From Symbiopectobacterium purcellii (GTDB lineage: Bacteria; Pseudomonadota; Gammaproteobacteria; Enterobacterales; Enterobacteriaceae), in contig NZ_CP081864.1 in NCBI RefSeq assembly GCF_019797845.1, positions 4,774,001 through 4,838,000 of the forward strand: 64,000 nt of DNA. Direction: 5' to 3'. The position numbers and the translations under genes were made by a program. Shown here one piece after another: positions 20,358 to 28,795 of this stretch. The notes under the pieces were generated by a model that was not told the DNA's origin, did not search any database, and saw nothing but the letters and a program-made list of their open reading frames with translations. Position 1 is the first letter of the stretch. The number at the start of each line of letters is the position of its first letter.

Positions 20358-21842
20358 ATGACAATGAGTACACCCATGCTGGTGACCTTTCTGGTGTATA
20401 TCTTCGGAATGGTCTTGATCGGCCTGGCCGCCTATCGCTCAACCACCACCCTTGGCGACTATATCCTGGGCGGACGCCGGATGGGCAGCGTGGTCACGGC
20501 ACTTTCAGCGGGGGCTTCTGACATGAGCGGCTGGCTGCTGATGGGGTTGCCGGGTGCGATATTTATTTCCGGCATTTCTGAAAGCTGGATCGCTATCGGG
20601 TTGACTATCGGCGCTTACCTCAACTGGCGCTGGGTTGCAGGCCGCCTGCGCGTTCACACTGAGGTGAACCATAACGCGTTGACCTTGCCAGACTATTTTA
20701 CCCACCGTTTCGAAGACACCAGAAAAATCCTGAGAGTCATTGCGGCCTTGATTATTCTGGTGTTTTTTACCATTTACTGCGCTTCTGGCATCGTTGCCGG
20801 TGCCCGCTTGTTCGAAAGCACCTTTGGCATGAGCTACGCCACCTCATTGTGGGCTGGTGCGGCAGCGACCATCGCCTATACCTTTATCGGTGGTTATCTG
20901 GCGGTCAGTTGGACGGATACGGTACAGGCCACGCTGATGATTTTCGCCCTGATCCTGACACCGGTGATGGTGATTCTGGCGCTGGATGGCGTCGATACCT
21001 CACTGTTGGTTATCGCGGCGAAAAACCCGGCCAACCTGGATATGTTCAAAGGGCTGGACGTTATCGCCATCATTTCGCTGCTGGGTTGGGGTCTGGGCTA
21101 CTTTGGACAGCCGCACATTCTGGCACGCTTTATGGCGGCGGATTCTCACCACACCATTCGCAGCGCACGCCGCATCAGCATGACCTGGATGATCCTGTGT
21201 CTCGCCGGTGCGGTGAGCGTGGGCTTCTTCGGTATCGCCTACTTCAGCAATCACCCGGAACAAGCGGGCAACGTCACCAACAATGCCGAGCGGGTATTTA
21301 TTGAGCTTTCTATGCTGCTGTTTAACCCGTGGATTGCCGGTATCCTGCTCTCCGCCATTCTGGCGGCGGTGATGAGCACCCTGAGTTGTCAGTTGCTGGT
21401 CTGTTCCAGCGCCATTACCGAAGACTTGTACCGCCCCTTCTTCCGCCCCGGTGCTACGCAGCGCGAGCTGGTCTGGGTCAGTCGCATTATGGTGCTACTG
21501 ATTGCCATCATTTCAATCGTGTTGGCCGCCAACCCGGAAAACCGCGTATTGGGGCTGGTCAGCTACGCCTGGGCCGGTTTTGGCGCCGCGTTTGGTCCGG
21601 TGATCCTGATTTCTCTGCTGTGGCCGCGCATGACGCGTAACGGTGCACTGGTCGGTATGCTGATCGGGGCTGCCACAGTGATTATCTGGAAACAGAATGC
21701 CTGGTTTAATCTGTATGAAATCATCCCCGGCTTTCTCTTTGCCAGCCTGGCGATCTTTATCGTTAGCCTGATGGGTCGTGCGCCGTCCAAAGCCGTCACC
21801 GATCGCTTCCAGCAGGCAGAAGCCCAGTTCCAGAGCCGTTAA
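20358..21842 (+). CDS. putP: Sodium/proline symporter PutP
   Basis: Inner-membrane Na+/proline symporter of the SSS family that feeds proline to PutA. The start at ATG 20358 (MTMSTPMLVTFLVYI) follows TTGGAGA by 6 bases and aligns with E. coli MAISTPMLVTF; a TTG further upstream is less likely. The product is 494 aa. Thirteen-helix architecture is apparent from repeated hydrophobic stretches. Family motifs include LGDYILGGRRMG, SAGASDMSGWLLMGLPGA, IVAGARLFESTFGMSY, GWGLGYFGQPHILARFMAA, the Na-site region AILAAVMSTLSCQLLVCSSAITED and NPENRVLGLVSYAWAGFGAAFGP. It is divergent from putA and followed by a strong terminator shared with ilvC. Confidence 0.98.
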   Translation: MTMSTPMLVTFLVYIFGMVLIGLAAYRSTTTLGDYILGGRRMGSVVTALSAGASDMSGWLLMGLPGAIFISGISESWIAIGLTIGAYLNWRWVAGRLRVHTEVNHNALTLPDYFTHRFEDTRKILRVIAALIILVFFTIYCASGIVAGARLFESTFGMSYATSLWAGAAATIAYTFIGGYLAVSWTDTVQATLMIFALILTPVMVILALDGVDTSLLVIAAKNPANLDMFKGLDVIAIISLLGWGLGYFGQPHILARFMAADSHHTIRSARRISMTWMILCLAGAVSVGFFGIAYFSNHPEQAGNVTNNAERVFIELSMLLFNPWIAGILLSAILAAVMSTLSCQLLVCSSAITEDLYRPFFRPGATQRELVWVSRIMVLLIAIISIVLAANPENRVLGLVSYAWAGFGAAFGPVILISLLWPRMTRNGALVGMLIGAATVIIWKQNAWFNLYEIIPGFLFASLAIFIVSLMGRAPSKAVTDRFQQAEAQFQSR

Positions 21843-21862
21843 AGAAGATAAGTTTCACATAT

Positions 21863-21893
21863 AAAAAAGGCGCAACCACGGTTGCGCCTTTTT
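21863..21893. terminator. Bidirectional terminator between putP and ilvC
   Basis: GGCGCAAC at 21869-21876 pairs with GTTGCGCC at 21881-21888 around a 4-base loop; the stem is flanked by six A on the left and five T on the right, so it can end transcripts of both convergent genes. Confidence 0.9.
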
Positions 21894-21918
21894 CATTGCC
21901 GGAGTAATGCGTTTATTG

Positions 21919-23397
21919 TTAACCCGCAACTGCAATGCGTTTCATGTCTTTCATATAGCCACGCAGTTTCTGACCAACCGCTTCGATCGGGTGGTTGCGG
22001 ATCGCATCATTGACGTCGCGCAGTTGTGCATTGTCCACGCTGCTGGCAGCCACCGGCTTGCCGATGTCACCCGCTTGCAGTGAAGCCATGAATGCCTGTT
22101 TCAGCAACGGCACGACGGCATTCGCGAACAGGTAGTTACCGTATTCTGCGGTATCAGAGATAACCACGTTCATTTCATACAGACGCTTACGTGCAATGGT
22201 GTTCGCAATCAGCGGCAGTTCATGCAGCGATTCGTAGTACGCAGATTCTTCGATGATACCCGCGCTTACCATGGTTTCGAACGCCAGTTCCACACCCGCT
22301 TTAACCATCGCGATCATCAGCACACCGTGGTCAAAATACTCTTGCTCGGCGATTTTACCGTCGAACTGCGGGGCATTTTCAAACGCGGATTTACCGGTTT
22401 CTTCACGCCAGGTCAGCAGTTTGATGTCGTCGTTGGCCCAGTCTTCCATCATACCGCTGGAGAACGCACCGGAGATGATATCATCCATGTGTTTCTGGAA
22501 CAGCGGAGCCATGATGGTTTTCAACTGCTCAGACAGCGCATAAGCACGCAGTTTTGCCGGGTTAGACAGGCGATCCATCATCAGCGTGATACCGCCTTGC
22601 TTCAGCGCTTCGGTAATGGTTTCCCAGCCGAACTGAATCAGTTTTTCTGCATAGGCCGGATCGGTGCCTTCAGCAACCAGTTTATCAAAGCTCAGCAAAG
22701 AACCCGCCTGCAACATACCGCACAGGATGGTCTGCTCACCCATCAGGTCAGATTTCACTTCAGCAACGAAAGAAGATTGCAGCACGCCCGCACGGTGACC
22801 ACCCGTTGCCGCAGCCCAGGCCTTGGCGATCGCCATGCCTTCACCTTTCGGATCGTTTTCCGGGTGAACTGCGACAAGCGTCGGAACGCCAAAGCCACGT
22901 TTGTACTCTTCACGCACTTCGGTGCCCGGACATTTCGGCGCCACCATCACCACAGTGATGTCTTTACGAATCTGCTCACCCACTTCAACGATGTTGAAGC
23001 CGTGAGAGTAACCCAGCGATGCGCCCTGCTTCATCAGCGGTTGAACAGCCTGAACGACAGCGGAGTGCTGCTTGTCTGGCGTCAGGTTCACCACCAGATC
23101 AGCCTGCGGGATCAGGTCTTCATAGGTGCCGACGTTAAAGCCATTTTCTGTCGCTTTACGCCATGACGCACGTTTTTCCGCGATAGCTTCTGCACGCAGC
23201 GCATAGGCGATATCCAGCCCGGAATCGCGCATGTTCAACCCCTGGTTCAGCCCTTGCGCGCCGCAACCGACGATCACCACTTTTTTGCCTTTCAGGTAGT
23301 TCGCTTCGTCTGCGAATTCATCACGCCCCATGAAACGACATACACCCAATTGCGCCAACTGCTGACGCAGGTTCAAAGTGTTGAAATAGTTAGCCAT
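21919..23397 (-). CDS. ilvC: Ketol-acid reductoisomerase (IlvC), class II long form
   Basis: Mg- and NADPH-dependent enzyme that rearranges and reduces acetolactate and acetohydroxybutyrate in valine and isoleucine synthesis. The start at ATG 23397 ([16 protein letters not shown]) follows GGAG by 6 bases; a TTG two codons upstream is unlikely. At 492 aa it is the long form found in enterobacteria (491 in E. coli) with a duplicated knotted C-terminal domain. The NADPH-binding [29 protein letters not shown] and the catalytic blocks [20 protein letters not shown] and [12 protein letters not shown] are present. It is transcribed away from ilvY and is expected to be activated by IlvY with acetolactate or acetohydroxybutyrate as inducer. 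Confidence 0.98.
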   Translation of the reverse strand: MANYFNTLNLRQQLAQLGVCRFMGRDEFADEANYLKGKKVVIVGCGAQGLNQGLNMRDSGLDIAYALRAEAIAEKRASWRKATENGFNVGTYEDLIPQADLVVNLTPDKQHSAVVQAVQPLMKQGASLGYSHGFNIVEVGEQIRKDITVVMVAPKCPGTEVREEYKRGFGVPTLVAVHPENDPKGEGMAIAKAWAAATGGHRAGVLQSSFVAEVKSDLMGEQTILCGMLQAGSLLSFDKLVAEGTDPAYAEKLIQFGWETITEALKQGGITLMMDRLSNPAKLRAYALSEQLKTIMAPLFQKHMDDIISGAFSSGMMEDWANDDIKLLTWREETGKSAFENAPQFDGKIAEQEYFDHGVLMIAMVKAGVELAFETMVSAGIIEESAYYESLHELPLIANTIARKRLYEMNVVISDTAEYGNYLFANAVVPLLKQAFMASLQAGDIGKPVAASSVDNAQLRDVNDAIRNHPIEAVGQKLRGYMKDMKRIAVAG

Positions 23398-23559
23398 GCA
23401 CAACTCCGTTTAATCTGTTAATTGCGAGTGTTCAGAAGAGGTTTCCTGTCAGGGAAGCCTGAATGCCCTCATGATATGACAGGAAAAGTATTGCTTAAAT
23501 TGATATATTAACAAGATGACATTGCAATAACTGCAAGATGAAAATGAGGCCGCGCGCAC
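23398..23559. promoter_or_regulatory. ilvC-ilvY divergent control region with IlvY-type operator
   Basis: The 162-base gap between divergent ilvC and ilvY contains the interrupted palindrome TTGCA-ATAAC-TGCAA at 23522-23536, which fits the T-N11-A rule of LysR operators and is placed as expected for IlvY autoregulation and ilvC activation in E. coli. A second, poorer half-site (TTGCTTAAATTG) lies about 30 bases towards ilvC. The binding function is inferred. Confidence 0.65.
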
Positions 23560-24450
23560 ATGGATTTACGAGATTTAAAACTGTTTCTGCATCTGTGTGA
23601 CAGCCGCCATTTCGGGCGCACCGCCAAAGCCATGCACCTGAGTCCGTCAACCTTGTCGCGCCAAATCCAACGGCTGGAAGAGGATGTTGGGCAAGCCCTG
23701 TTTTTACGTGATAACCGCACGGTGCAACTGACCGATGCCGGTGAGCAATTGAAACAATTTGCTCAGCAAACGCTGCTGCACTATGAGCAGTTGCGCCACG
23801 CTATTGGGCAACGCGGGCCGTCATTGAGCGGCGAGCTACGCATTTTCTGTTCCGTAACCGCCGCCTATAGCCACCTACCGCCGATCCTCGACCGTTTCCG
23901 CGCCCAGCATCCGCTGGTCGAAATCAAGCTAACCACTGGCGATGCCGCCGATGCGGTGGAAAAAGTGCAGTCTAATGAAGCCGATCTCGGTATCGCAGGC
24001 CACCCGGAAACCCTGCCCACCACCATCGATTTTATGCCTATCGGCAAGATCCCCCTGGTACTGATTGCCCCGGCGCTGGCATCACCGGTGCAGTCGATGG
24101 TACGGCAACCCAATCCAGACTGGGCACAGATTCCGTTTATTTTGCCCGAGCACGGCCCGGTGCGAAAACGTATTGATGTCTGGTTTCGCCGCCACCACAT
24201 CGTCAATCCGCTGATTTACGCCACCGTGTCCGGGCATGAAGCGATGGTGTCGATGGTGGCACTGGGCTGTGGCATTTCGCTGATCCCGGACGTGGTGCTG
24301 GAAAACAGCCCAGAGCCGGTGCGCAATCGCGTCTCGGTATTATTGGAGCAGGCCATGGAGCCGTTTGAGCTTGGCGTATGCGTACAGAAAAAGCGACTCA
24401 ATGAGCCCTTGATCGCCGCGTTCTGGCATATCTTGCAGGACAACGCCTGA
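23560..24450 (+). CDS. ilvY: LysR-type activator IlvY
   Basis: Activates ilvC when acetolactate or acetohydroxybutyrate accumulates and represses its own gene. The 296-residue protein (297 in E. coli) has an N-terminal winged helix-turn-helix (MDLRDLKLFLHLCDSRHFGRTAKAMHLSPSTLSRQIQRLEEDVG in the first 45 residues; the block after HFGRTA is the recognition unit) and a C-terminal substrate-binding fold (GELRIFCSVTAAYSHLPPIL, ADLGIAGHPE, GHEAMVSMVALGCGISLIPDVVLE). It is divergent from ilvC. Downstream it ends 4 bases from the convergent TonB receptor gene, whereas in E. coli the next gene is ilvA. Confidence 0.97.
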   Translation: MDLRDLKLFLHLCDSRHFGRTAKAMHLSPSTLSRQIQRLEEDVGQALFLRDNRTVQLTDAGEQLKQFAQQTLLHYEQLRHAIGQRGPSLSGELRIFCSVTAAYSHLPPILDRFRAQHPLVEIKLTTGDAADAVEKVQSNEADLGIAGHPETLPTTIDFMPIGKIPLVLIAPALASPVQSMVRQPNPDWAQIPFILPEHGPVRKRIDVWFRRHHIVNPLIYATVSGHEAMVSMVALGCGISLIPDVVLENSPEPVRNRVSVLLEQAMEPFELGVCVQKKRLNEPLIAAFWHILQDNA

Positions 24451-24454
24451 GGGG

Positions 24455-26665
24455 TTACCAACGGTAACTGACAGTGGCGATAATGGTACGACCCGCGCCA
24501 TAAAAACAGGCTTCGCTATTGCTGCAAGACGCCACATAATGCTTATCGGTCAGGTTGTTGACATTGATCTGCAACACCGCACCTTTCCACTGCGACGCGG
24601 CTGAGCCCAAATCATAACTCACCATCGCGTCATACAGGATGTAGTGCGGCACGCTGAAGCTCTCCTGGTTATCGCCATAACTGCTGCCGATATAACGCGC
24701 GCCCGTTCCCAGCGCCAACCCAGCCAACGGGCCGTCGCGAACAACATAGGTGCCCCAGGCGGAGGCCATATGGCGTGGTGTGGCCGCTGGCCGGTTCCCC
24801 GCCGGTATGCTCGCATTGATGCTCTCCTTGGTTTCCGCCTCCGTATAACTGTACGCTGACATCAGACTCAGTGCGGGTGTAATCTGGGTATGGATCTCCG
24901 CTTCAGCGCCCCGCGATTCGACTCTGCCAATTTGCTCGTTGAACTTGAGTTTGCTGTTCCATGAGGTGATATTTTTCTGCGTGATGTCAAACAACGATAG
25001 CGTTAACAAAGTGTCGCGGCCGACGGGCTGAAACTTTATCCCCACTTCAGTTTGCTCACCGGTTGTCGGTTTGAAGGGCTCCGAACCCGGAATGCCACTG
25101 TCAAGATTGGGCTCAAAGGAGGTGCTGTAACTGATATAGGGTGAAAAACCATTCTCAAACGCATACAGCAGCGCTGCACGACCGGTAAAATCATTATAAT
25201 TCGACTGCCTTTTGGCATTATTGAGCGTGCTTTCGTAAGTGCGAATTTCTGTCCAATCGTGACGTCCAGAGAGCAGCAGGTTCCACTGCCGCCATATCGC
25301 CTGATCCTGCACATAGAGTCCGACCTGATCGAGCTTTTTATTCGCGCTACGCACCAAGTGCAAATCGCTGTCATTTTCCAGATAGGCCCCACCATAGTGC
25401 GGGTGAGTCCAATCAAAATCATACTGACTCCCGCTATTGAGCCAGAAATTAGCGTTACGCTTCTGCCAGATGTAGTCCAACCCAGCCAGCAGGGTATGGC
25501 TCACCGCATGGGTCACGACGTTCGCTTTCAATTGGGTATCGATCCCCAATTCATCCGCATCTATTTTTTCGCGTTGCTGATTACGTATTAGCGTAGTATC
25601 CGCGACGCTGCCTCCGGTGCTGTAAACCAGAGATTTATAGTTATCATGCAGTTGTGAGTAACGCAGATTCTGTTGAAGGGAAATAGCGCTGTTAAAGGAG
25701 TGCTCGAAAATATAACCGAACGCCGTCTGCTCACGCGTTGAGTGATGGTAATTTGGATCGCTGACATTCAGCGTGTAAGGAATATAACCCGCGTTGGTGG
25801 CAAACACGGTGCCGTAAGCGGGCAAGAAGTTACGAAAACCCGCCTCGGGATCGTATTGGTAACGGGTCAGCACGGTCAGGCTGGTGTCAGCGTTGGGCAA
25901 CCACGTCAAAGCCGGGGCAATCGCCATGCGTTGTTGCCGCGTATTATTGACAAATTGCTGCTGGGTATTGGCTATCCCGTTCAAGCGATATAACAGCGAG
26001 CTGTCATCGTTTAGCACGCCGCCGAAATCAAACGCCGCTTCACCAAAACGTTGGTTACCCGCGCTAAACTGCACGTGGCGAATCTTTTCTGCCGTAGGAC
26101 GTTTGCTGGTCATGATAATCGTACCGCCAGGATCGACCTGACCATACATGACAGACGCCGGGCCGCGAATCAATTCAACGCGTTCTAACAGCCAGGGGTC
26201 GATCTTTCCAATACCGGCACCTTGCCCGATGAGGCCAAAACTCAGCCCATCCAGAAATTTGGGCGCATAGCGAAAACCGCGCACGATGGTTTTATCATTG
26301 CGGTTAGAGGAGCCCCGGTAATTTGGAAGCACGCCAGCAGAGTAATTCAACGCATCGGAGACGGACCTCACCCGCTGTTTGTCCATTTGCGCACGCGTAA
26401 CCACTGCGATCGACTGTGGCGTCTTTACCAACGGTGTTGGCGTTTTCGTGCCAGCGGTACTCTGTTTCGCAATGATTCCACCAGCAGGAAGCGTCGTATT
26501 TTGCTCGCCCTGAGCAATGACCACCATCACATCAGCGTTGCCGGTTACCGTTTCGGCGGCCAACGTTTGCGCTGCCACCAATAACGACGAAGCAACACTC
26601 AATACCGTGATAAAACCGAAAAATAACCGCGCAATGAGGTAAAATTTCCTTTTATTTTCAGACAC
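24455..26665 (-). CDS. TonB-dependent ferrisiderophore receptor (FoxA/FhuA-like)
   Basis: Outer-membrane receptor that takes up an iron-siderophore complex using TonB energy. I chose the GTG at 26665: it follows TAAGGA by 7 bases and gives a clean signal peptide ([18 protein letters not shown]... to about AQTLAA). An upstream ATG at 26701 is possible but adds charged residues and lacks a ribosome site. A TonB box-like DVMVV lies just after the signal peptide, then the plug ([46 protein letters not shown]), then a long beta-barrel ending [15 protein letters not shown] with aromatic C-terminus. The C-terminal [15 protein letters not shown] block, with its cysteine pair, resembles FhuA/FoxA hydroxamate receptors; the exact ligand is unknown. 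No siderophore biosynthesis or ABC genes are next to it. Confidence 0.88.
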   Translation of the reverse strand: MSENKRKFYLIARLFFGFITVLSVASSLLVAAQTLAAETVTGNADVMVVIAQGEQNTTLPAGGIIAKQSTAGTKTPTPLVKTPQSIAVVTRAQMDKQRVRSVSDALNYSAGVLPNYRGSSNRNDKTIVRGFRYAPKFLDGLSFGLIGQGAGIGKIDPWLLERVELIRGPASVMYGQVDPGGTIIMTSKRPTAEKIRHVQFSAGNQRFGEAAFDFGGVLNDDSSLLYRLNGIANTQQQFVNNTRQQRMAIAPALTWLPNADTSLTVLTRYQYDPEAGFRNFLPAYGTVFATNAGYIPYTLNVSDPNYHHSTREQTAFGYIFEHSFNSAISLQQNLRYSQLHDNYKSLVYSTGGSVADTTLIRNQQREKIDADELGIDTQLKANVVTHAVSHTLLAGLDYIWQKRNANFWLNSGSQYDFDWTHPHYGGAYLENDSDLHLVRSANKKLDQVGLYVQDQAIWRQWNLLLSGRHDWTEIRTYESTLNNAKRQSNYNDFTGRAALLYAFENGFSPYISYSTSFEPNLDSGIPGSEPFKPTTGEQTEVGIKFQPVGRDTLLTLSLFDITQKNITSWNSKLKFNEQIGRVESRGAEAEIHTQITPALSLMSAYSYTEAETKESINASIPAGNRPAATPRHMASAWGTYVVRDGPLAGLALGTGARYIGSSYGDNQESFSVPHYILYDAMVSYDLGSAASQWKGAVLQINVNNLTDKHYVASCSNSEACFYGAGRTIIATVSYRW

Positions 26666-27201
26666 ACACTCATCCTTAACTGCAATACTCTTTTTATGCA
26701 TCACAAATTAGCCAGCATATTCGTGGCTGATAATGCAAAAAAATAGATTATTTCAAATGCAAATCCGCCTCAATCGCACTTGTGCAATTGCATTAATATT
26801 TCATACTTTGCATTTAATATTGCGTTGTAAAAATGAAAGGGATTCACCGCGCGGGTGTTCGATCGCCTCAGCCTTGCTGCAACGAATCTGCTCCTGATTG
26901 CCGGTGAACGTGAACCGCAAGGCGTATCACTTTCGCAGTAAATGTCACAAGACATACCTGATAAGACAGAATCACTCGGACAAAGACCCAAGGCAATTAG
27001 TGAGTAGTTTAACGCCACTCCGCCGTCGCGAATATCAGTTTTCGATTCTGGGCATGCCGCTATGCGGCTAACACATCGGCCAACAGGAAGCGATTACGTT
27101 AAAGGGTCACGGCACTCTACGTTAGTGCACCAGACTGGCGAAGGAACGCAGATGGCTGTATAACAAACACTAATTGCTCAAGTAATGAAACAGGATCCCC
27201 T
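26666..27201. other. Intergenic region between TonB receptor and LprI-like gene
   Basis: About 536 bases, AT-rich near the receptor, containing the divergent upstream regions of both genes. I looked for a Fur box next to the receptor; AT-rich stretches around 26728-26755 and the palindrome TGCAATTGCA at 26783-26792 are present but neither fits the Fur consensus well. A 34-codon frame at 26837-26941 reads like the end of a protein (see rejected list). No gene is called. Confidence 0.4.
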
Positions 27202-27972
27202 ATGAAGCTCTCTGTGTTCTCTGCCGTAGCGGCATTGGCGGCTTGCGCGTTTGTGCCTCATGCACAGGCTGTCTCGTTCGACTGCGCCAATGCCACCAGC
27301 GCGCAGGAAAAGCAGATTTGCCAAAGCCCGCTGCTCGGCCAGTTGGATGATGAACTGGCGCAGGAGTGGAAGACCGCGCGAGCCGCACTGACAAGCAACA
27401 CACAGAGTCAGCCCTTTGAACAGGCATTAAACCTGTTTCAGCGCAGCTGGCTCACCACGCGTAACCAATGTCAGGATGAGGATTGCCTGCGCCAGCGCTA
27501 TCAGCAGCTGCTCAACCGGCTGCGCTACCTCAATCAGGTGGCCCAGCACGCGTTACCGACGCCCATTACGCCGATCAAAACCACCGGGTGTTTCCACGGT
27601 GCGTTCAGCTACGAGGATTATTTGCAGGATCTCACCAAGGAAGAGTACGACAACCTCGGCAGCTATTTTCAGGAAATGTACGACCAGAAAGCCCCCTACA
27701 ATGCGGTCGGTTTGGATATGACGCAGGAGAAAGGGAAAATCAGCGGCAACATTTCCGTCGCGTTCCGCTACGCCAACCGGCTGGATGACGGTGAGTTTAC
27801 CGCCCGCCAGATGAGCGATACGCAGGCGATTGGTCGCCGGGAAAGCAGCTTTGGCGGCACCACCAAGATCCTGTTCACCTGCGTGAGCGATGACGAAATT
27901 CGCATTTCGACTTTCGACACACAGGGCGAAAGCTATCTGTTCAACATGGTGATGACGCGACAAAAGCTCTAA
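27202..27972 (+). CDS. Secreted protein with LprI-like (DUF1311) N-terminal domain
   Basis: A 256-residue exported protein of unknown function. Residues 1-23 are a typical signal peptide (MKLSVFSAVAALAACAFVPHAQA, cleavage after AQA). Residues 24-115 match the lysozyme-inhibitor LprI-like/DUF1311 pattern: SFDCANATSAQEKQICQSPLLGQLDDELAQEWK, then TRNQCQDEDCLRQRY with the usual cysteines. The C-terminal 140 residues have further cysteines (TTGCFHG, LFTCVSDDE), begin after a proline-rich linker, and look like a separate beta-rich domain that I do not recognise. The ATG follows CAGGATCC. LprI in mycobacteria inhibits lysozyme; whether this one does is not known. It ends 4 bases inside the convergent DUF2461 gene. 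Confidence 0.75.
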   Translation: MKLSVFSAVAALAACAFVPHAQAVSFDCANATSAQEKQICQSPLLGQLDDELAQEWKTARAALTSNTQSQPFEQALNLFQRSWLTTRNQCQDEDCLRQRYQQLLNRLRYLNQVAQHALPTPITPIKTTGCFHGAFSYEDYLQDLTKEEYDNLGSYFQEMYDQKAPYNAVGLDMTQEKGKISGNISVAFRYANRLDDGEFTARQMSDTQAIGRRESSFGGTTKILFTCVSDDEIRISTFDTQGESYLFNMVMTRQKL

Positions 27973-28712
27973 CGTTCAAAACGCGCTGACGCCGGGAAGC
28001 TTGACCAGCTTCCGTCCTCCTGTTCAGGCGTCAGCCGCTTCATACTCTCAATGCCCATCAGATAGCGATACAGCGGCTCCAACTGGCGAAAGCCCTGTGC
28101 CAGCGCCGTGACCAAATCCGCAGAAAACAGCGCGTCCATATCTTGCCGCGTGGTCATGGCAGCGAAGGATTTGCGGTTATACCAGGTCGCCAATTCCGCA
28201 GGCTGATCCTTAACCAGCGGACGCTTGTAGCTTTCCCCTTCCAGCGTAAATGTCGGTTCCAGACACGCCGCCATCGCCAAAAAAGCCTGCGGGTTATCGC
28301 ACAGCGTCTGGCGAAACAGCGCCATGGTATCGCGCGTGGCTCTGTAGTATCCCAAGCCGTAACGCCAGAAGTCCGGGCCAATTTCAAAAAAATACACCGG
28401 CGCGTCCGTCCAGTCTTTACGCGGGCGTTTAAAGGTCAGCCACATCTGGCTGCGGTAGAGGGATTTATCGTGAGAAAAACGGGTATCGCGGTGGATACGC
28501 GACAGGGTTTTACCAATGGCGGGACGGATTTCAAACTGATCGTCGATGGGTAGCATCGTCAAGCTCAAATCATCGACCAACGCGCGAAACGGGGCAACCA
28601 GCGTCTCATCGTATATCGCGCGGTTGTCGTCAAACCACTCTTTGCTGTTTTCCTGTCTAACCTGTTGAAGAAAAGTCAGGCTCTGCTGCGAGAAACCGTT
28701 GAACGTCGTCAT
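27969..28712 (-). CDS. DUF2461 (TIGR02453) family protein
   Basis: A 247-residue soluble protein with the recognisable DUF2461 pattern: an N-terminal FNGFSQQSLTFLQQVRQENSKEWFDDNRAIYDE, a central RIHRDTRFSHDKSLYRSQMWLTF, and YFFEIGPDFWRYGLGYY. The family is widespread and has no established biochemical role. No signal peptide or membrane segment is seen. It overlaps the convergent LprI-like gene by 4 bases and lies just upstream of ilvA on the same strand relative position but is read separately: a strong hairpin at 28757-28788 lies between the ilvA end and this gene's start. This gene is not part of the E. coli ilv locus. Confidence 0.8.
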   Translation of the reverse strand: MTTFNGFSQQSLTFLQQVRQENSKEWFDDNRAIYDETLVAPFRALVDDLSLTMLPIDDQFEIRPAIGKTLSRIHRDTRFSHDKSLYRSQMWLTFKRPRKDWTDAPVYFFEIGPDFWRYGLGYYRATRDTMALFRQTLCDNPQAFLAMAACLEPTFTLEGESYKRPLVKDQPAELATWYNRKSFAAMTTRQDMDALFSADLVTALAQGFRQLEPLYRYLMGIESMKRLTPEQEDGSWSSFPASARFER

Positions 28713-28756
28713 GATGGTCTGCCATTGCTAATCCCTTGAATGGCAACCACGATAGC

Positions 28757-28788
28757 GCGCCCGGCGGTGAAATTCCACCGTCGGGCGC
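28757..28788 (-). terminator. Terminator-like hairpin after ilvA
   Basis: A 13-bp stem with one G-T pair (28757-28769 with 28776-28788) and a 6-base loop lies 7 bases beyond the ilvA stop. It is very GC-rich but has no T-run, so it may work with Rho or protect the 3' end of the long ilv mRNA. Confidence 0.6.
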
Positions 28789-28795
28789 ACTGACA

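Noticed and set aside
22222..23166. 314-codon plus-strand open frame across ilvC
   Set aside because: Antisense shadow of the conserved ilvC gene; residue make-up is rich in His, Arg and Phe as expected for a reverse reading.
26725..26795. Possible Fur box upstream of the siderophore receptor
   Set aside because: AT-rich stretches and a TGCAATTGCA palindrome are present, but no 19-base segment fits the Fur consensus well enough.
26837..26941. Short frame reading like a protein C-terminus (about 34 codons, ending GEREPQGVSLSQ) between the TonB receptor and the LprI-like gene
   Set aside because: No start, no ribosome site and no family I recognise. It could be a gene remnant but is too short to support.
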